Assembly (NCBI GenBank): GCA_012960835.1
Contig: DUAL01000074.1
Location: 1-40,113, forward strand
DNA length: 40,113 bases
Direction of reading: 5' to 3'
Source of the DNA: Flavobacteriales bacterium
GTDB lineage: Bacteria > Bacteroidota > Bacteroidia > Flavobacteriales > BACL11
Shown: piece by piece, positions 30,793 through 38,712 of the stretch
Position numbering within the stretch: the first letter of the stretch is position 1
Layout: the number at the start of each line of letters is the position of its first letter
The notes under the pieces: generated by a model
Seen by the model: only the letters and a program-made list of their open reading frames with translations
Told to the model about the DNA's origin: nothing
The model's database searches: none
Position numbers and translations under genes: made by a program

Positions 30793-32000
30793 ACTTTCCT
30801 TTTTTTATAGCCAAAAGATACCTTTTTAGTAGCAAAACAAAAACGGCCGTAAATATTATTTCCTTTGTTTCCATGATGGGAGTGATAATTGGTACTGCCG
30901 CTTTGGTACTTCTTCTTTCTGTATTTAATGGTTTTGAGGATTTGTTGCTTAGCATGTACAATAGTTTTGATCCTCACCTCAAAATCACCTCTAATGAAGG
31001 TAAAACTTTTAATGGGGAAAGTATAATTTCTGATTTGGAAAATAATGAGGATATTCTATATTTCACGGATGTATTGGAAGAAAAAGTGCTGATGAAAAAT
31101 GGAGAGCATGAATTTATCGCTTCCATAAAAGCAGTTGGGGAAGATTTTAGTAAAATGACAAACCTAGATAGCATTATTGTAGATGGAGAAAATTTTGGCA
31201 GCTATAAAAATAGTAGTGTAGCAATAATTGGACAAGGGGTTGCCTATCACCTATCAATGGGAGTAGGGAATATATTCAATCGGCTGAAAATATTTGTACC
31301 AAACAGAGAAAGTAAAACGCTACTTAATCCAAGTTCTGCTTTCGCATCTACTTCTGTTTTGCCTATAGGTATTTTTAGTTTAGGGGCAGAATACGATAAC
31401 AAATACATTATTACGCCCATTGCTTTTTTGCAAGATTTATTGCAGAAAAAGGAAGTTTCAGCTATTGAGGTACAGCTAAAAGAGGAGAGTAAAATGTTGG
31501 AAGTACAAAAATATTTACAAAGCACTTTGGGTAAAAATTATATGGTAAGCAACCGATTGCAACAGCATGCCGTTTTACATAAAATTTTGAATTCAGAAAA
31601 ACTGGGCGTATTCCTTATCCTAACTTTTATGCTGATTATTGCCACCTTCAATATTATTGGTTCGCTTAGTATGCTGATGATTGAAAAAAAGAATGATATC
31701 AAGACCTTTTGGAATTTGGGTGCCAGCCAAAAAAGTATTCAGAAAATATTTTTCACAGAAGGAATGCTAACGGTAATTATTGGTAGCTTTTTAGGAATTC
31801 TGCTTGGATTACTGCTTGCTACTTTACAAATGAAATATGGAATTATCGGTATGGGAGAAGGAAATTTTATTATTCATTCTTACCCTGTGGTAATACATTA
31901 TTTGGATTTACTTTGGGTAGAAATAACAGTAATTGTTATTGGGCTTTTTGCCTCTTGGTATCCTGCAAAAGTTTTGACTAATAGACTACTTAAAACTTAA
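30789..32000 (+). CDS. LolC/E-type ABC permease (FtsX-like)
   Basis: Inner-membrane protein of 403 residues with the LolC/LolE layout. Helix 1 (about 20-45; SFVSMMGVIIGTAALVLLLSV) is followed by a large periplasmic domain (about 50-265), then three helices (about 270-300, 320-345, 370-395) with FtsX-type loops (EKKNDIKTFWNLGASQKSIQKIF). It would extract lipoproteins from the inner membrane with a separate ATPase, which is not in the window. An rbfA-lolE pair is common in the phylum. It overlaps rbfA by 4 bases and converges on dusB with an 11-base overlap. Confidence 0.9.
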   Translation: MNFPFFIAKRYLFSSKTKTAVNIISFVSMMGVIIGTAALVLLLSVFNGFEDLLLSMYNSFDPHLKITSNEGKTFNGESIISDLENNEDILYFTDVLEEKVLMKNGEHEFIASIKAVGEDFSKMTNLDSIIVDGENFGSYKNSSVAIIGQGVAYHLSMGVGNIFNRLKIFVPNRESKTLLNPSSAFASTSVLPIGIFSLGAEYDNKYIITPIAFLQDLLQKKEVSAIEVQLKEESKMLEVQKYLQSTLGKNYMVSNRLQQHAVLHKILNSEKLGVFLILTFMLIIATFNIIGSLSMLMIEKKNDIKTFWNLGASQKSIQKIFFTEGMLTVIIGSFLGILLGLLLATLQMKYGIIGMGEGNFIIHSYPVVIHYLDLLWVEITVIVIGLFASWYPAKVLTNRLLKT

Positions 32001-32982
32001 CCCCCTCAAACTCCACTGCTACTTTGTCTAAAGTTTCCATAATCTCTTCCAAATTATAAGAGGTGACCAGTTTAATTCTATACGCTTTAAAGTGAGGAAT
32101 GCCTTTAAAATAATTGGTATAGTGGCGTTTCATTTCCGCAATTCCCAGCACTTCTCCTTTCCACTTAATAGAATGTTGCAAATGCCTTTTGCATGCACTT
32201 ACTCTATCTTGTAGAGTCGGTTTTTCTAAATGCGTATTAGTTTTAAGAAAATGCTTTATTTCATTAAAAACCCAAGGGTAGCCAATGGCAGCTCTTCCAA
32301 TCATCACGCCATCTACTCCATATTTATCTTTTACTTCTGCTACTTTTTCAGGAGAATCTACATCTCCATTTCCAAAAACAGGGATATGCATATTTTGGTT
32401 GTTTTTTACCTCTCCGATTAAAGTCCAATCTGCCACTCCTTTATACATTTGTTTTCTGGTTCTGCCATGAATAGAAATTGCTTTTATACCAACATCCTGC
32501 AATCGTTCCGCCACCTCAACTATATATAAAGAATTTTCATCCCAGCCTAAACGGGTTTTTACCGTTACTGGAATATTAGTAGCTTTTACTATTTCTTTGG
32601 TCATGGCCACCATTTTTGGGATGTCCTGCAATATGCCAGCCCCCGCTCCTTTATTTGCTACTTTTTTTACTGGGCAACCATAATTAATATCAATGAATTC
32701 GGGTTTTGCTGCCTCACAAATCTCAGCAGCTTTTCGCATAGAATTAATATTATTTCCAAATATTTGAATTCCTATTGGGCGCTCAAAATCGTATATATCC
32801 AACTTCTGGGTGCTTTTTATAGCATCCCTTATCAGCCCTTCTGAGGAGATAAATTCCGTATACATTATATCCGCACCATTCTCCTTACAAAGTGCACGAA
32901 ATGGCGGATCAGAAACATCTTCCATTGGTGCCAATAGTAGAGGAAAATCTCCTACATCAATATTTCCTATTTTTACAGCCAT
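31990..32982 (-). CDS. dusB: tRNA-dihydrouridine synthase
   Basis: FMN enzyme of 330 residues that reduces uridine in tRNA. The TIM barrel has APMEDVSDPPFR at the N-terminus, YTEFISSEGL, DINYGCPVKKVANKGAGAGIL with the catalytic Cys, VTVKTRLGWDE, SIHGRTRKQMYKG and NGDVDSPEK plus DGVMIGRAAIGYPWVF; a C-terminal helical domain binds tRNA. The pattern fits DusB. Its -7 box (32999-32992) ends 9 bases before the ATG. It converges on and overlaps the LolC/E-type permease gene. Confidence 0.95.
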   Translation of the reverse strand: MAVKIGNIDVGDFPLLLAPMEDVSDPPFRALCKENGADIMYTEFISSEGLIRDAIKSTQKLDIYDFERPIGIQIFGNNINSMRKAAEICEAAKPEFIDINYGCPVKKVANKGAGAGILQDIPKMVAMTKEIVKATNIPVTVKTRLGWDENSLYIVEVAERLQDVGIKAISIHGRTRKQMYKGVADWTLIGEVKNNQNMHIPVFGNGDVDSPEKVAEVKDKYGVDGVMIGRAAIGYPWVFNEIKHFLKTNTHLEKPTLQDRVSACKRHLQHSIKWKGEVLGIAEMKRHYTNYFKGIPHFKAYRIKLVTSYNLEEIMETLDKVAVEFEGVKF

Positions 32983-32991
32983 AATATTTTA

Positions 32992-32999
32992 CAAAAATA
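32992..32999 (-). promoter_or_regulatory. -7 box TATTTTTG for dusB
   Basis: TAnnTTTG match on the minus strand, 9 bases before the ATG at 32982, suggesting a very short leader. It lies immediately upstream of the divergent CPBP gene. Confidence 0.5.
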
Positions 33000-33007
33000 G
33001 TGAATTT

Positions 33008-33934
33008 ATGAAGCTTAAAGGAATTTTTTATAAGAAGTCAGTAGCTATGCAATTTGCCCTGTTTTTTGCCATTACATTTCTATCAGTAGTTGTTTTTTCT
33101 ATTATCTCTTATGCTTTCCTACCCTTATTGTTTGATGTTGGCTTTTCTGATTTAAGTTTTTTTCTTTCAGATTATAGTAATTCCAAATCGGTAAATGCGC
33201 TCAAATTTTTGCAACTATTTACTTCTGTCGGGCTTTTTATTGTGCCGCCTTTTCTTTTTGTCTATTTTACTTCCTTCCAATTACAGCTTAAACAAAAGAT
33301 AAACAGGCAAAGTGTGTTGCTTGCTATTGCCATAATGCTGATTGCAAATCCATTTGTAGCTTATTTAATGCAATGGAATCAAACCCTGGTTCTTCCAGAT
33401 TTTTTGGAAGCAGTGCAAATGTGGATGGAAGCATCTGAGCAAAAATCAATGCAAATAACAGAAGCTTTTTTAGCCATGAACAGTATGGGAGATTTGCTTA
33501 TTAATCTATTCTTGATTGCTCTAATTCCAGCAATTGGGGAGGAACTTTTATTTAGAGGGGTATTGCAGCAACTATTTGCAAAATGGACAGGGAAAATTCA
33601 CCTTGCTATTTTTATTTCTGCCTTTTTATTTTCTGCCATTCATATGCAGTTTTTTGGTTTTCTGCCAAGGTTTGTTTTGGGGCTTGTTCTTGGCTATATG
33701 TTTTATTGGAGCAACAATTTATGGTTGCCGATTTTAGCTCATTTTACCAATAATGCTTTGGCAATCATTTTCACCTATCATTTTGTGGCTGACAAAGTGC
33801 AAATCGACTTTTTAAATGAAGAAATTTCGGTAAATATTAGTGGGGCGCTTATTAGTTTTTTGGCGGTTGCTTTGCTGATGTATTTATTATATAAAAAGTC
33901 GAGCATAAAAAAAGAGCTGAAAATTCAGCCCTAA
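33008..33934 (+). CDS. CPBP-family intramembrane metalloprotease
   Basis: Membrane protein of 308 residues with about eight helices. The CPBP (CAAX protease/Abi) site is seen as GEELLFRGVLQQLF (EExxxR), FSAIHMQFFGF (His) and LAHFTNNALAI (His with Asn), which would hold zinc within the bilayer. The substrate is unknown; members process prenylated or other membrane proteins. The start is the ATG at 33008; the in-frame extension to 32810 would be antisense to dusB and is not family-like. The 3' end overlaps a possible minus-strand terminator. Confidence 0.88.
   Translation: MKLKGIFYKKSVAMQFALFFAITFLSVVVFSIISYAFLPLLFDVGFSDLSFFLSDYSNSKSVNALKFLQLFTSVGLFIVPPFLFVYFTSFQLQLKQKINRQSVLLAIAIMLIANPFVAYLMQWNQTLVLPDFLEAVQMWMEASEQKSMQITEAFLAMNSMGDLLINLFLIALIPAIGEELLFRGVLQQLFAKWTGKIHLAIFISAFLFSAIHMQFFGFLPRFVLGLVLGYMFYWSNNLWLPILAHFTNNALAIIFTYHFVADKVQIDFLNEEISVNISGALISFLAVALLMYLLYKKSSIKKELKIQP
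33907..33929 (-). terminator. Possible terminator for the exbD operon
   Basis: On the minus strand GCTGA/TCAGC arms (33929-33925 with 33920-33916, loop ATTT) are followed by TC and a run of seven T (33913-33907). It lies 48 bases past the last exbD stop and inside the end of the CPBP gene. Confidence 0.45.
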
Positions 33935-33976
33935 TTATTTTATTAAAAGTATAATATCTAAATTCTCCTATCTATA

Positions 33977-34444
33977 TTAGTATGCTCCTTTTCTAGTGGA
34001 GTAGTTTATTTTCAGGGCATTTGCTTTTCTGAGCTCTTGCTTTACATCAATAACAGTTCCCATTCTCACCTCTTCATCCGCCTTTATAGAAACCGTCATA
34101 TAAGGAATTTCCTTTTCGTCATGCGATTCCCTTTCGGTGGCGATAAATTCCTGGATATCGGCAGTTTCGGCAAATGCATCATTTAGTTGTATTCTTGGTT
34201 TTGTTCCGTAAGAAGATTGCAAGCGTTTTACAGGAGAGCCAATATAAATATAGCTCACCAAAGACTTCTTCTCCATTTTTCTTATTTCAGTTGCTTTTGG
34301 TGTAAGCACATCCACAAACAGAGTGGTTTCTCGCATTACGGTAGTTACCATGAAAAAGAACAATAACATAAAAACAATATCAGGCAAAGATGCTGTTGAA
34401 ATGCCGGGAGAACCGCCCTTTGATTTTCTTCTGAATCTACTCAT
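33977..34444 (-). CDS. ExbD/TolR-type biopolymer transport protein (second copy)
   Basis: Single-pass proton-channel partner of ExbB. The 155-residue protein has a short N-terminal cytoplasmic segment (SRFRRKSKGG), one helix at about 20-38 (LPDIVFMLLFFFMVTTVM) with the essential Asp (D22) near its start, and a periplasmic domain. It overlaps the first exbD gene by 8 bases. Two different ExbD copies after one ExbB are usual in this phylum, where they power TonB- or Tol-type systems; no tonB gene is in the window. Confidence 0.92.
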   Translation of the reverse strand: MSRFRRKSKGGSPGISTASLPDIVFMLLFFFMVTTVMRETTLFVDVLTPKATEIRKMEKKSLVSYIYIGSPVKRLQSSYGTKPRIQLNDAFAETADIQEFIATERESHDEKEIPYMTVSIKADEEVRMGTVIDVKQELRKANALKINYSTRKGAY

Positions 34445-34988
34445 TGTCTCCTACATTTTTAGGTTCTGCTTCTGATATTTTTTGCGGATATTTTTTGCGG
34501 ATTGTTCTTTGCTGTGATTTTGGTAAATCATAATATCGAGAGCCAAATTCAGATAAAGCAGCTGAATTTCTTAGTTCGTTATAGGCAGCAGTCAATTCAT
34601 TTTGCACTTGAATATATGTTTTATAAGCTGTTCCCCTATCGTTTTGCAAAGAGATAATTGCCTTTTCAGGATTGTCTGACAATTCAGGATTTAAACCATT
34701 ATTATCAATAAAACCTTTTGCCCCATCTTTCAGCTCGGAAATATGCATTGGCGCACCTTCTACCAAAAGTTGATTATTGGAGTTTACAAGCACCACATAA
34801 ATGTTTCTAGCATGAATTTGAGAATCATCTTCTATTTGCTCTTCCTCTGGCATTGGAGGAAGTTTTCTGGCAATACCAGTATCCACATCCATGGTGGTAG
34901 TTACCAAAAAGAAAATCAGCAGCAAAAAGGCAATATCTGCCATTGAACCCGCATTAATCTCTTGAAGTTCTCTTCTGCTTCTGGCCAT
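34437..34988 (-). CDS. ExbD/TolR-type biopolymer transport protein (first copy)
   Basis: ExbD of 183 residues with one helix at about 15-33 (SMADIAFLLLIFFLVTTTM) carrying the essential Asp. The periplasmic part is longer than in the second copy, and the C-terminal region (about 120-183, RYYDLPKSQQRTIRKKYPQK) is highly charged. It starts in TAATG, with its ATG overlapping the stop of the 108-residue gene by one base. It works with the ExbB at 35317-36111. Confidence 0.92.
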   Translation of the reverse strand: MARSRRELQEINAGSMADIAFLLLIFFLVTTTMDVDTGIARKLPPMPEEEQIEDDSQIHARNIYVVLVNSNNQLLVEGAPMHISELKDGAKGFIDNNGLNPELSDNPEKAIISLQNDRGTAYKTYIQVQNELTAAYNELRNSAALSEFGSRYYDLPKSQQRTIRKKYPQKISEAEPKNVGDNE

Positions 34989-35314
34989 TATTTTTTAAAT
35001 ACTTTTCCGAACTCAGTGTAAATCACAGTTAAAACTGCACCAATGGCTAAAAAGTAAAAAGCATTTAACCCCATACCAACTCGTTTTGCTGCCCCAGAAT
35101 TGATGTGATATTTTTCATAGGAAGGCAAAACTTCTGAGGATGCGATAAGGTAAGAGATAATTAAAATAACAACTAATCCGCCAACTGTGTAAAGTGTTTT
35201 CTTAGCATTGTTAGGGTGCTTTACCATTTGCATTACAGAAAATGCTACCACCGCTAATGCAGCACCAAAAATCATAATGTAAGTGATAATTATACCAATA
35301 TTAATTAGATCCAT
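34988..35314 (-). CDS. Three-helix membrane protein between exbB and exbD
   Basis: An unnamed 108-residue protein with three hydrophobic segments at about 5-29, 42-62 and 82-103. Its position between exbB and exbD is conserved across the Bacteroidota in my recollection, but no function is established. The loop HPNNAKKTLYTVGG and the stretch EVLPSYEKYHINSGAAKRVG lie between helices. It begins 2 bases after the exbB stop and overlaps exbD by one base, so it is probably part of the same membrane complex; this is inference. Confidence 0.82.
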   Translation of the reverse strand: MDLINIGIIITYIMIFGAALAVVAFSVMQMVKHPNNAKKTLYTVGGLVVILIISYLIASSEVLPSYEKYHINSGAAKRVGMGLNAFYFLAIGAVLTVIYTEFGKVFKK

Positions 35315-35316
35315 GC

Positions 35317-36111
35317 TTATTTATTTTTTACTAATAAATCAATTAAAGAGATAGAAGCATCTTCCATATCGTTTACAATGGAGTCAATTTTTGAAACAAT
35401 ATAGTTGTAGAATACTTGCAAAATAATTGCTACAATTAGTCCGAATACAGTAGTTAAAAGAGCTACTTTAATACCTCCTGCAACCAATGATGGAGAAATA
35501 TCACCGGCCGCTTCAATAGCATCAAAAGCACCAATCATACCGATTACTGTTCCCATAAAACCAAGCATAGGAGCTAAGGCAATAAATAGCGCAATCCAGG
35601 ATAATCCTTTTTCCAAAAGCCCCATTTGAACTGAGCCATAAGCAACAACCGACTTTTCCACCATGTCAATTCCTTCACCAGAACGATCAAGTCCTTGGTA
35701 AAAAATAGAAGCAACAGGTCCTTTTGTGTTTCTGCAAACTTCTTTTGCTGCATCCACTCCACCAGATTTAAGAGCGCCTTCAACATCATTTAGTAATTTG
35801 CCAGAATCGCTTGTAGCCATATTAAGGTAAATGATTCTCTCAATAGCTAAAGCTAATCCTAAGATTAAACAAAGCAAAACAATACCCATAAATGAAGGGC
35901 CACCTTGAATAAATTTTTCCTTGATAATTTGATGGAAAGATTGTTTTTCTGGTTTTGGAACGACAGGGGCTGCTTGTTCAGCTACTGCTTCTTCTACAAC
36001 TTCTGTTGTTTGTTCAGCAGTATTTGTGTCTGTTTCATCCTGAGCAAAAATAGTGTAAGATCCCATTAAAAATAATCCTACTAACGTGATTAAGGCAAAT
36101 TTCTTTTTCAT
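35317..36111 (-). CDS. exbB: ExbB/TolQ/MotA-type proton channel protein
   Basis: Energy-transducing proton channel subunit of 264 residues. A signal-like first helix (MKKKFALITLVGLFLMGSYTIFAQ) is followed by a periplasmic segment rich in Glu and Ala (ETDTNTAEQTTEVVEEAVAEQAAP), a form common in this phylum. Three further helices follow (about 75-95, 165-190, 210-235); the channel helices carry LAPMLGFMGTVIGMIGAFDAI and VALLTTVFGLIVAIILQVFYNY. It heads the operon and has a -7 box upstream at 36147-36140. Confidence 0.93.
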   Translation of the reverse strand: MKKKFALITLVGLFLMGSYTIFAQDETDTNTAEQTTEVVEEAVAEQAAPVVPKPEKQSFHQIIKEKFIQGGPSFMGIVLLCLILGLALAIERIIYLNMATSDSGKLLNDVEGALKSGGVDAAKEVCRNTKGPVASIFYQGLDRSGEGIDMVEKSVVAYGSVQMGLLEKGLSWIALFIALAPMLGFMGTVIGMIGAFDAIEAAGDISPSLVAGGIKVALLTTVFGLIVAIILQVFYNYIVSKIDSIVNDMEDASISLIDLLVKNK

Positions 36112-36139
36112 TTTATTTTAGTTTAATTTTTTAATTGCG

Positions 36140-36147
36140 CAAATTTA
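36140..36147 (-). promoter_or_regulatory. -7 box TAAATTTG for the exbB operon
   Basis: TAnnTTTG match on the minus strand, 28 bases before the exbB ATG at 36111. Confidence 0.6.
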
Positions 36148-36155
36148 TAAAAATA

Positions 36156-36755
36156 TTATAAAGCGGTCGTGTATCTTCTATTTACTTCCTCCCAATTGAT
36201 TACACTAAAAAAGGCAGCAATGTAATCTGGGCGTCTGTTTTGGTAGTTTAGGTAGTAGGCATGTTCCCATACATCCAAACATAATATTGGCGTGCAACCA
36301 CACTGGTCATCCATTAAAGGATTATCCTGATTAGCAGAAGAAGAAATTTTTAACTCTCCACTGTTTAAACCAAGCCAAGCCCATCCAGAACCAAATCTTG
36401 TTCCGGCTGCTTTGGAAAATTCAGTTTTAAAATTATCAAAACTCCCAAATTTAGAATTAATTGCATTTGCTAATTCTCCTGTAGGATTTCCTCCTCCATT
36501 TGGACTCATGATATTCCAAAATAGGCAGTGGTTGTAGTATCCTCCACCATTATTACGAACTGCTCCACTTAATCCTGGAGTAGCACAAATTTCTTCAATG
36601 CTTTTGCCTTCCATATCGGTTCCGGCAATGGCATTATTTAAATTATTGGTGTATCCCTGATGGTGTTTGCTATGGTGAATTTCCATAGTTCTGGCATCAA
36701 TATGAGGCTCTAATGCATCATATTCGTAAGGTAATTTTGGTAATTCGAATGACAT
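36156..36755 (-). CDS. Superoxide dismutase, Fe/Mn family (Mn-like)
   Basis: Cytoplasmic enzyme of 199 residues from the ATG at 36755, beginning MSFELPKLPYEYDALEPHID. An ATG at 36764 would add three residues. Metal ligands are H27, H76 (GGGYYNHCLFW), D161 and H165 (LDVWEHAYY). The Gly-Gly before YYNH and the Gln in NQDNPLM correspond to the positions that usually mark Mn-type enzymes; cambialistic use is possible. Two Cys at QCGC and one at CLD are unusual near the active site. It starts 12-21 bases after the flavin reductase stop and may be in its operon. Confidence 0.93.
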   Translation of the reverse strand: MSFELPKLPYEYDALEPHIDARTMEIHHSKHHQGYTNNLNNAIAGTDMEGKSIEEICATPGLSGAVRNNGGGYYNHCLFWNIMSPNGGGNPTGELANAINSKFGSFDNFKTEFSKAAGTRFGSGWAWLGLNSGELKISSSANQDNPLMDDQCGCTPILCLDVWEHAYYLNYQNRRPDYIAAFFSVINWEEVNRRYTTAL

Positions 36756-36775
36756 AATTTTCATTTTTTAATGGT

Positions 36776-37612
36776 TTATAATAGAATTTGCCAAGCATCA
36801 TTTACATTGCCTTGGCTCAAATATTTTTTTGCTAATATATGTTTTTCTCCCGTATTTTTTTCTTCTCTTTCCAAGAAATCTGTTTTTGCTGGTATTTCTT
36901 CCAAAGATGCCAATATGGCCAAATCACTTCCTGATAAAATAGAACTTTTTCTTATTTCATTTGGTAAGTTATCAAAGCCCATTCCAATTTTACCAATGGG
37001 TTTTTTTAACTGAAACAAACTATCTTTTGTTGCTTTTCCGTACCAATTTCCGCCAAGGCGAGAAAGCGCCCCTAATTTCAAAGGGTCAATATTTTTATCT
37101 TCATCCAAAATAGACTCATCAATATGGATTTTTAATACTTCACAAATCACCAAATTTCCAGCACCCCCTTCTTCTCCTAATGCAATCACTTCATTCACTT
37201 TGCATTCAAAATTTACAGGGGATTCTTTAATCAAATAAGGAGTTACCAAATCTGCTTTTACAGCTGTAAAACCTGCTTTTTCAAATTCGTTCACACCTTT
37301 TTCAAAATCGCAACTACTAAGGGAAACTTGCTGTGCCATTTCAGCCGTTACTATACCAATGACTACTTCTTTAGTTTCAATAACATTTCCTAAAGTATGT
37401 TTGGTAGTGTTGCCTCTCACTCTTCTTGCAGGAGAGAAAATCAAGATTGGAGGGTTTGCAGAAAAGGCATTAAAAAAGCTAAAGGGGCTTAAATTAAGAT
37501 TACCATCACTATCAAGCGTGCTCGCAAAAGCGATTGGTCTTGGAGCAACAGCTCCTAAAATGTACTTATGTACAAGAGAAGTTTTTTCCGTTTTTGGGTC
37601 AATAGTCAGCAT
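36776..37612 (-). CDS. Flavin reductase family protein (FMN-binding split barrel)
   Basis: A 278-residue protein whose N-terminal part matches the flavin reductase/DIM6-NTAB split barrel: LGAVAPRPIAFASTLDSDGN, NLSPFSFFNAFSANPPILIFSPAR, TKHTLGNV and FECKVNEVIALG. The C-terminal 90 residues (RLGGNWYGKATKDSLFQL and a helical tail) are beyond the minimal domain. It follows the FAH-family hydrolase gene by 3 bases. Genes of this family often sit next to homogentisate-pathway genes in the phylum, but no role in that pathway is established; a flavin-dependent accessory function is inferred. Confidence 0.82.
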   Translation of the reverse strand: MLTIDPKTEKTSLVHKYILGAVAPRPIAFASTLDSDGNLNLSPFSFFNAFSANPPILIFSPARRVRGNTTKHTLGNVIETKEVVIGIVTAEMAQQVSLSSCDFEKGVNEFEKAGFTAVKADLVTPYLIKESPVNFECKVNEVIALGEEGGAGNLVICEVLKIHIDESILDEDKNIDPLKLGALSRLGGNWYGKATKDSLFQLKKPIGKIGMGFDNLPNEIRKSSILSGSDLAILASLEEIPAKTDFLEREEKNTGEKHILAKKYLSQGNVNDAWQILL

Positions 37613-37615
37613 CTT

Positions 37616-38614
37616 TTACATATTTTTCTTGAGTGCAAATAAGGAATGTGTATCGTTTTCCAAAACTATTTTATTTTTGATTCTTCCTAATCCTTCAATT
37701 TCCATTTCTATTACATCTCTATCTTTTAACCAAACTGGCTCATAATCTGGATTTGCTAGTTTATGTGATCCATTTAATTCGAGCAAACAACCCGTTCCTA
37801 CTGTTCCGGAACCAATAACATCACCTGGAAGAATATCAGCACCATATGCGCATCTTTCCACAATTTCGGCAAAAGTCCAATTCATATCTTTCATATTTCC
37901 CTCAGATAACAACTCTCCATTTACCCAACACTTCATATTTAAACTATACGTATCTCCATCATGACCTTCAGCTGTTTCTACTTTTTTATCAGCCAACTCC
38001 TCTTTTGTCACCAAATAAGGGCCAATAATGGTGCAGAAATCTTTTCCTTTTGCAGGACCTAAATTTAATTTCATTTCCTCCATTTGAAGTGCTCTTGCAC
38101 TCATATCATTCATAATTAAATAGCCAGCAATATAGTCATCCGCATCTTTGGCTTTTATATTTCTTCCCTTTTCCCCAATAACAATAGCAGCTTCTAGCTC
38201 AAAATCCAACTTTTGCATATGATCAGGCATACATAAAATATCATCAGTTGGACCTAAAATTGCATTGTGGTTGGTAAAATAAAAAATAGGGAATTGATCA
38301 AATTCCGGAATCATATCTACCCCTCTATTTCTTCTGGCTGTGGCTACATGTTGCCTAAAAGCATAAGCATCTCTACAGGATGGAGGGCAAGGAACAGGAG
38401 CTAATAATTTAGTTTCAGTTAGAGAAATGCCTTCCAAATTTGAACTACCATTTTTTATACTTTCTTCTACAGTTTTTGCTTTCTCCATAGCGCTTTGCCC
38501 CATTTGCAAAAAGTCGTTCATACTGCTTGCAATAGCGTTTAAGGAATAGATTTTATCATTGAGAAGAAGTCCTAAATCAGCCCGCTCTTTATTGGTATAT
38601 GTTACAATCTTCAT
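37616..38614 (-). CDS. Fumarylacetoacetate hydrolase family protein
   Basis: Hydrolase of 332 residues, probably cleaving fumarylacetoacetate to fumarate and acetoacetate, the last step of tyrosine breakdown. The catalytic domain has the family marks PSCRDAYAFRQHVATARR, KLDFELEAAIVIGEKGRNI (metal-binding Glu residues), YLIMNDMSARALQ, KGKDFCTIIGPYLV, and the end with GDVIGSGTVGTGCLLEL. It diverges from hmgA and shares the intergenic region. Other FAH-family hydrolases act on different acylpyruvates, but next to hmgA-hppD this role is the most likely. Confidence 0.88.
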   Translation of the reverse strand: MKIVTYTNKERADLGLLLNDKIYSLNAIASSMNDFLQMGQSAMEKAKTVEESIKNGSSNLEGISLTETKLLAPVPCPPSCRDAYAFRQHVATARRNRGVDMIPEFDQFPIFYFTNHNAILGPTDDILCMPDHMQKLDFELEAAIVIGEKGRNIKAKDADDYIAGYLIMNDMSARALQMEEMKLNLGPAKGKDFCTIIGPYLVTKEELADKKVETAEGHDGDTYSLNMKCWVNGELLSEGNMKDMNWTFAEIVERCAYGADILPGDVIGSGTVGTGCLLELNGSHKLANPDYEPVWLKDRDVIEMEIEGLGRIKNKIVLENDTHSLFALKKNM

Positions 38615-38631
38615 GCTTATTTTATTTTGTG

Positions 38632-38639
38632 CAAACTTA
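38632..38639 (-). promoter_or_regulatory. -7 box TAAGTTTG for the FAH-flavin reductase genes
   Basis: TAnnTTTG match on the minus strand, 17 bases before the ATG at 38614. It lies in the 98-base divergent region with hmgA. For hmgA only an imperfect TAATTTG (38690-38696) is visible. Confidence 0.55.
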
Positions 38640-38712
38640 TTAAAAAAAATTGCTTTTGTATTTGTTTTTGAGCAATCAAAAAATATCCGTAATTTGCACT
38701 AAAATTTAGCAA

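Noticed and set aside
32810..33007. 66-residue N-terminal extension of the CPBP protease
   Set aside because: The extension is antisense to dusB and has low-complexity Ser/Ile content; the membrane protein begins naturally at 33008.
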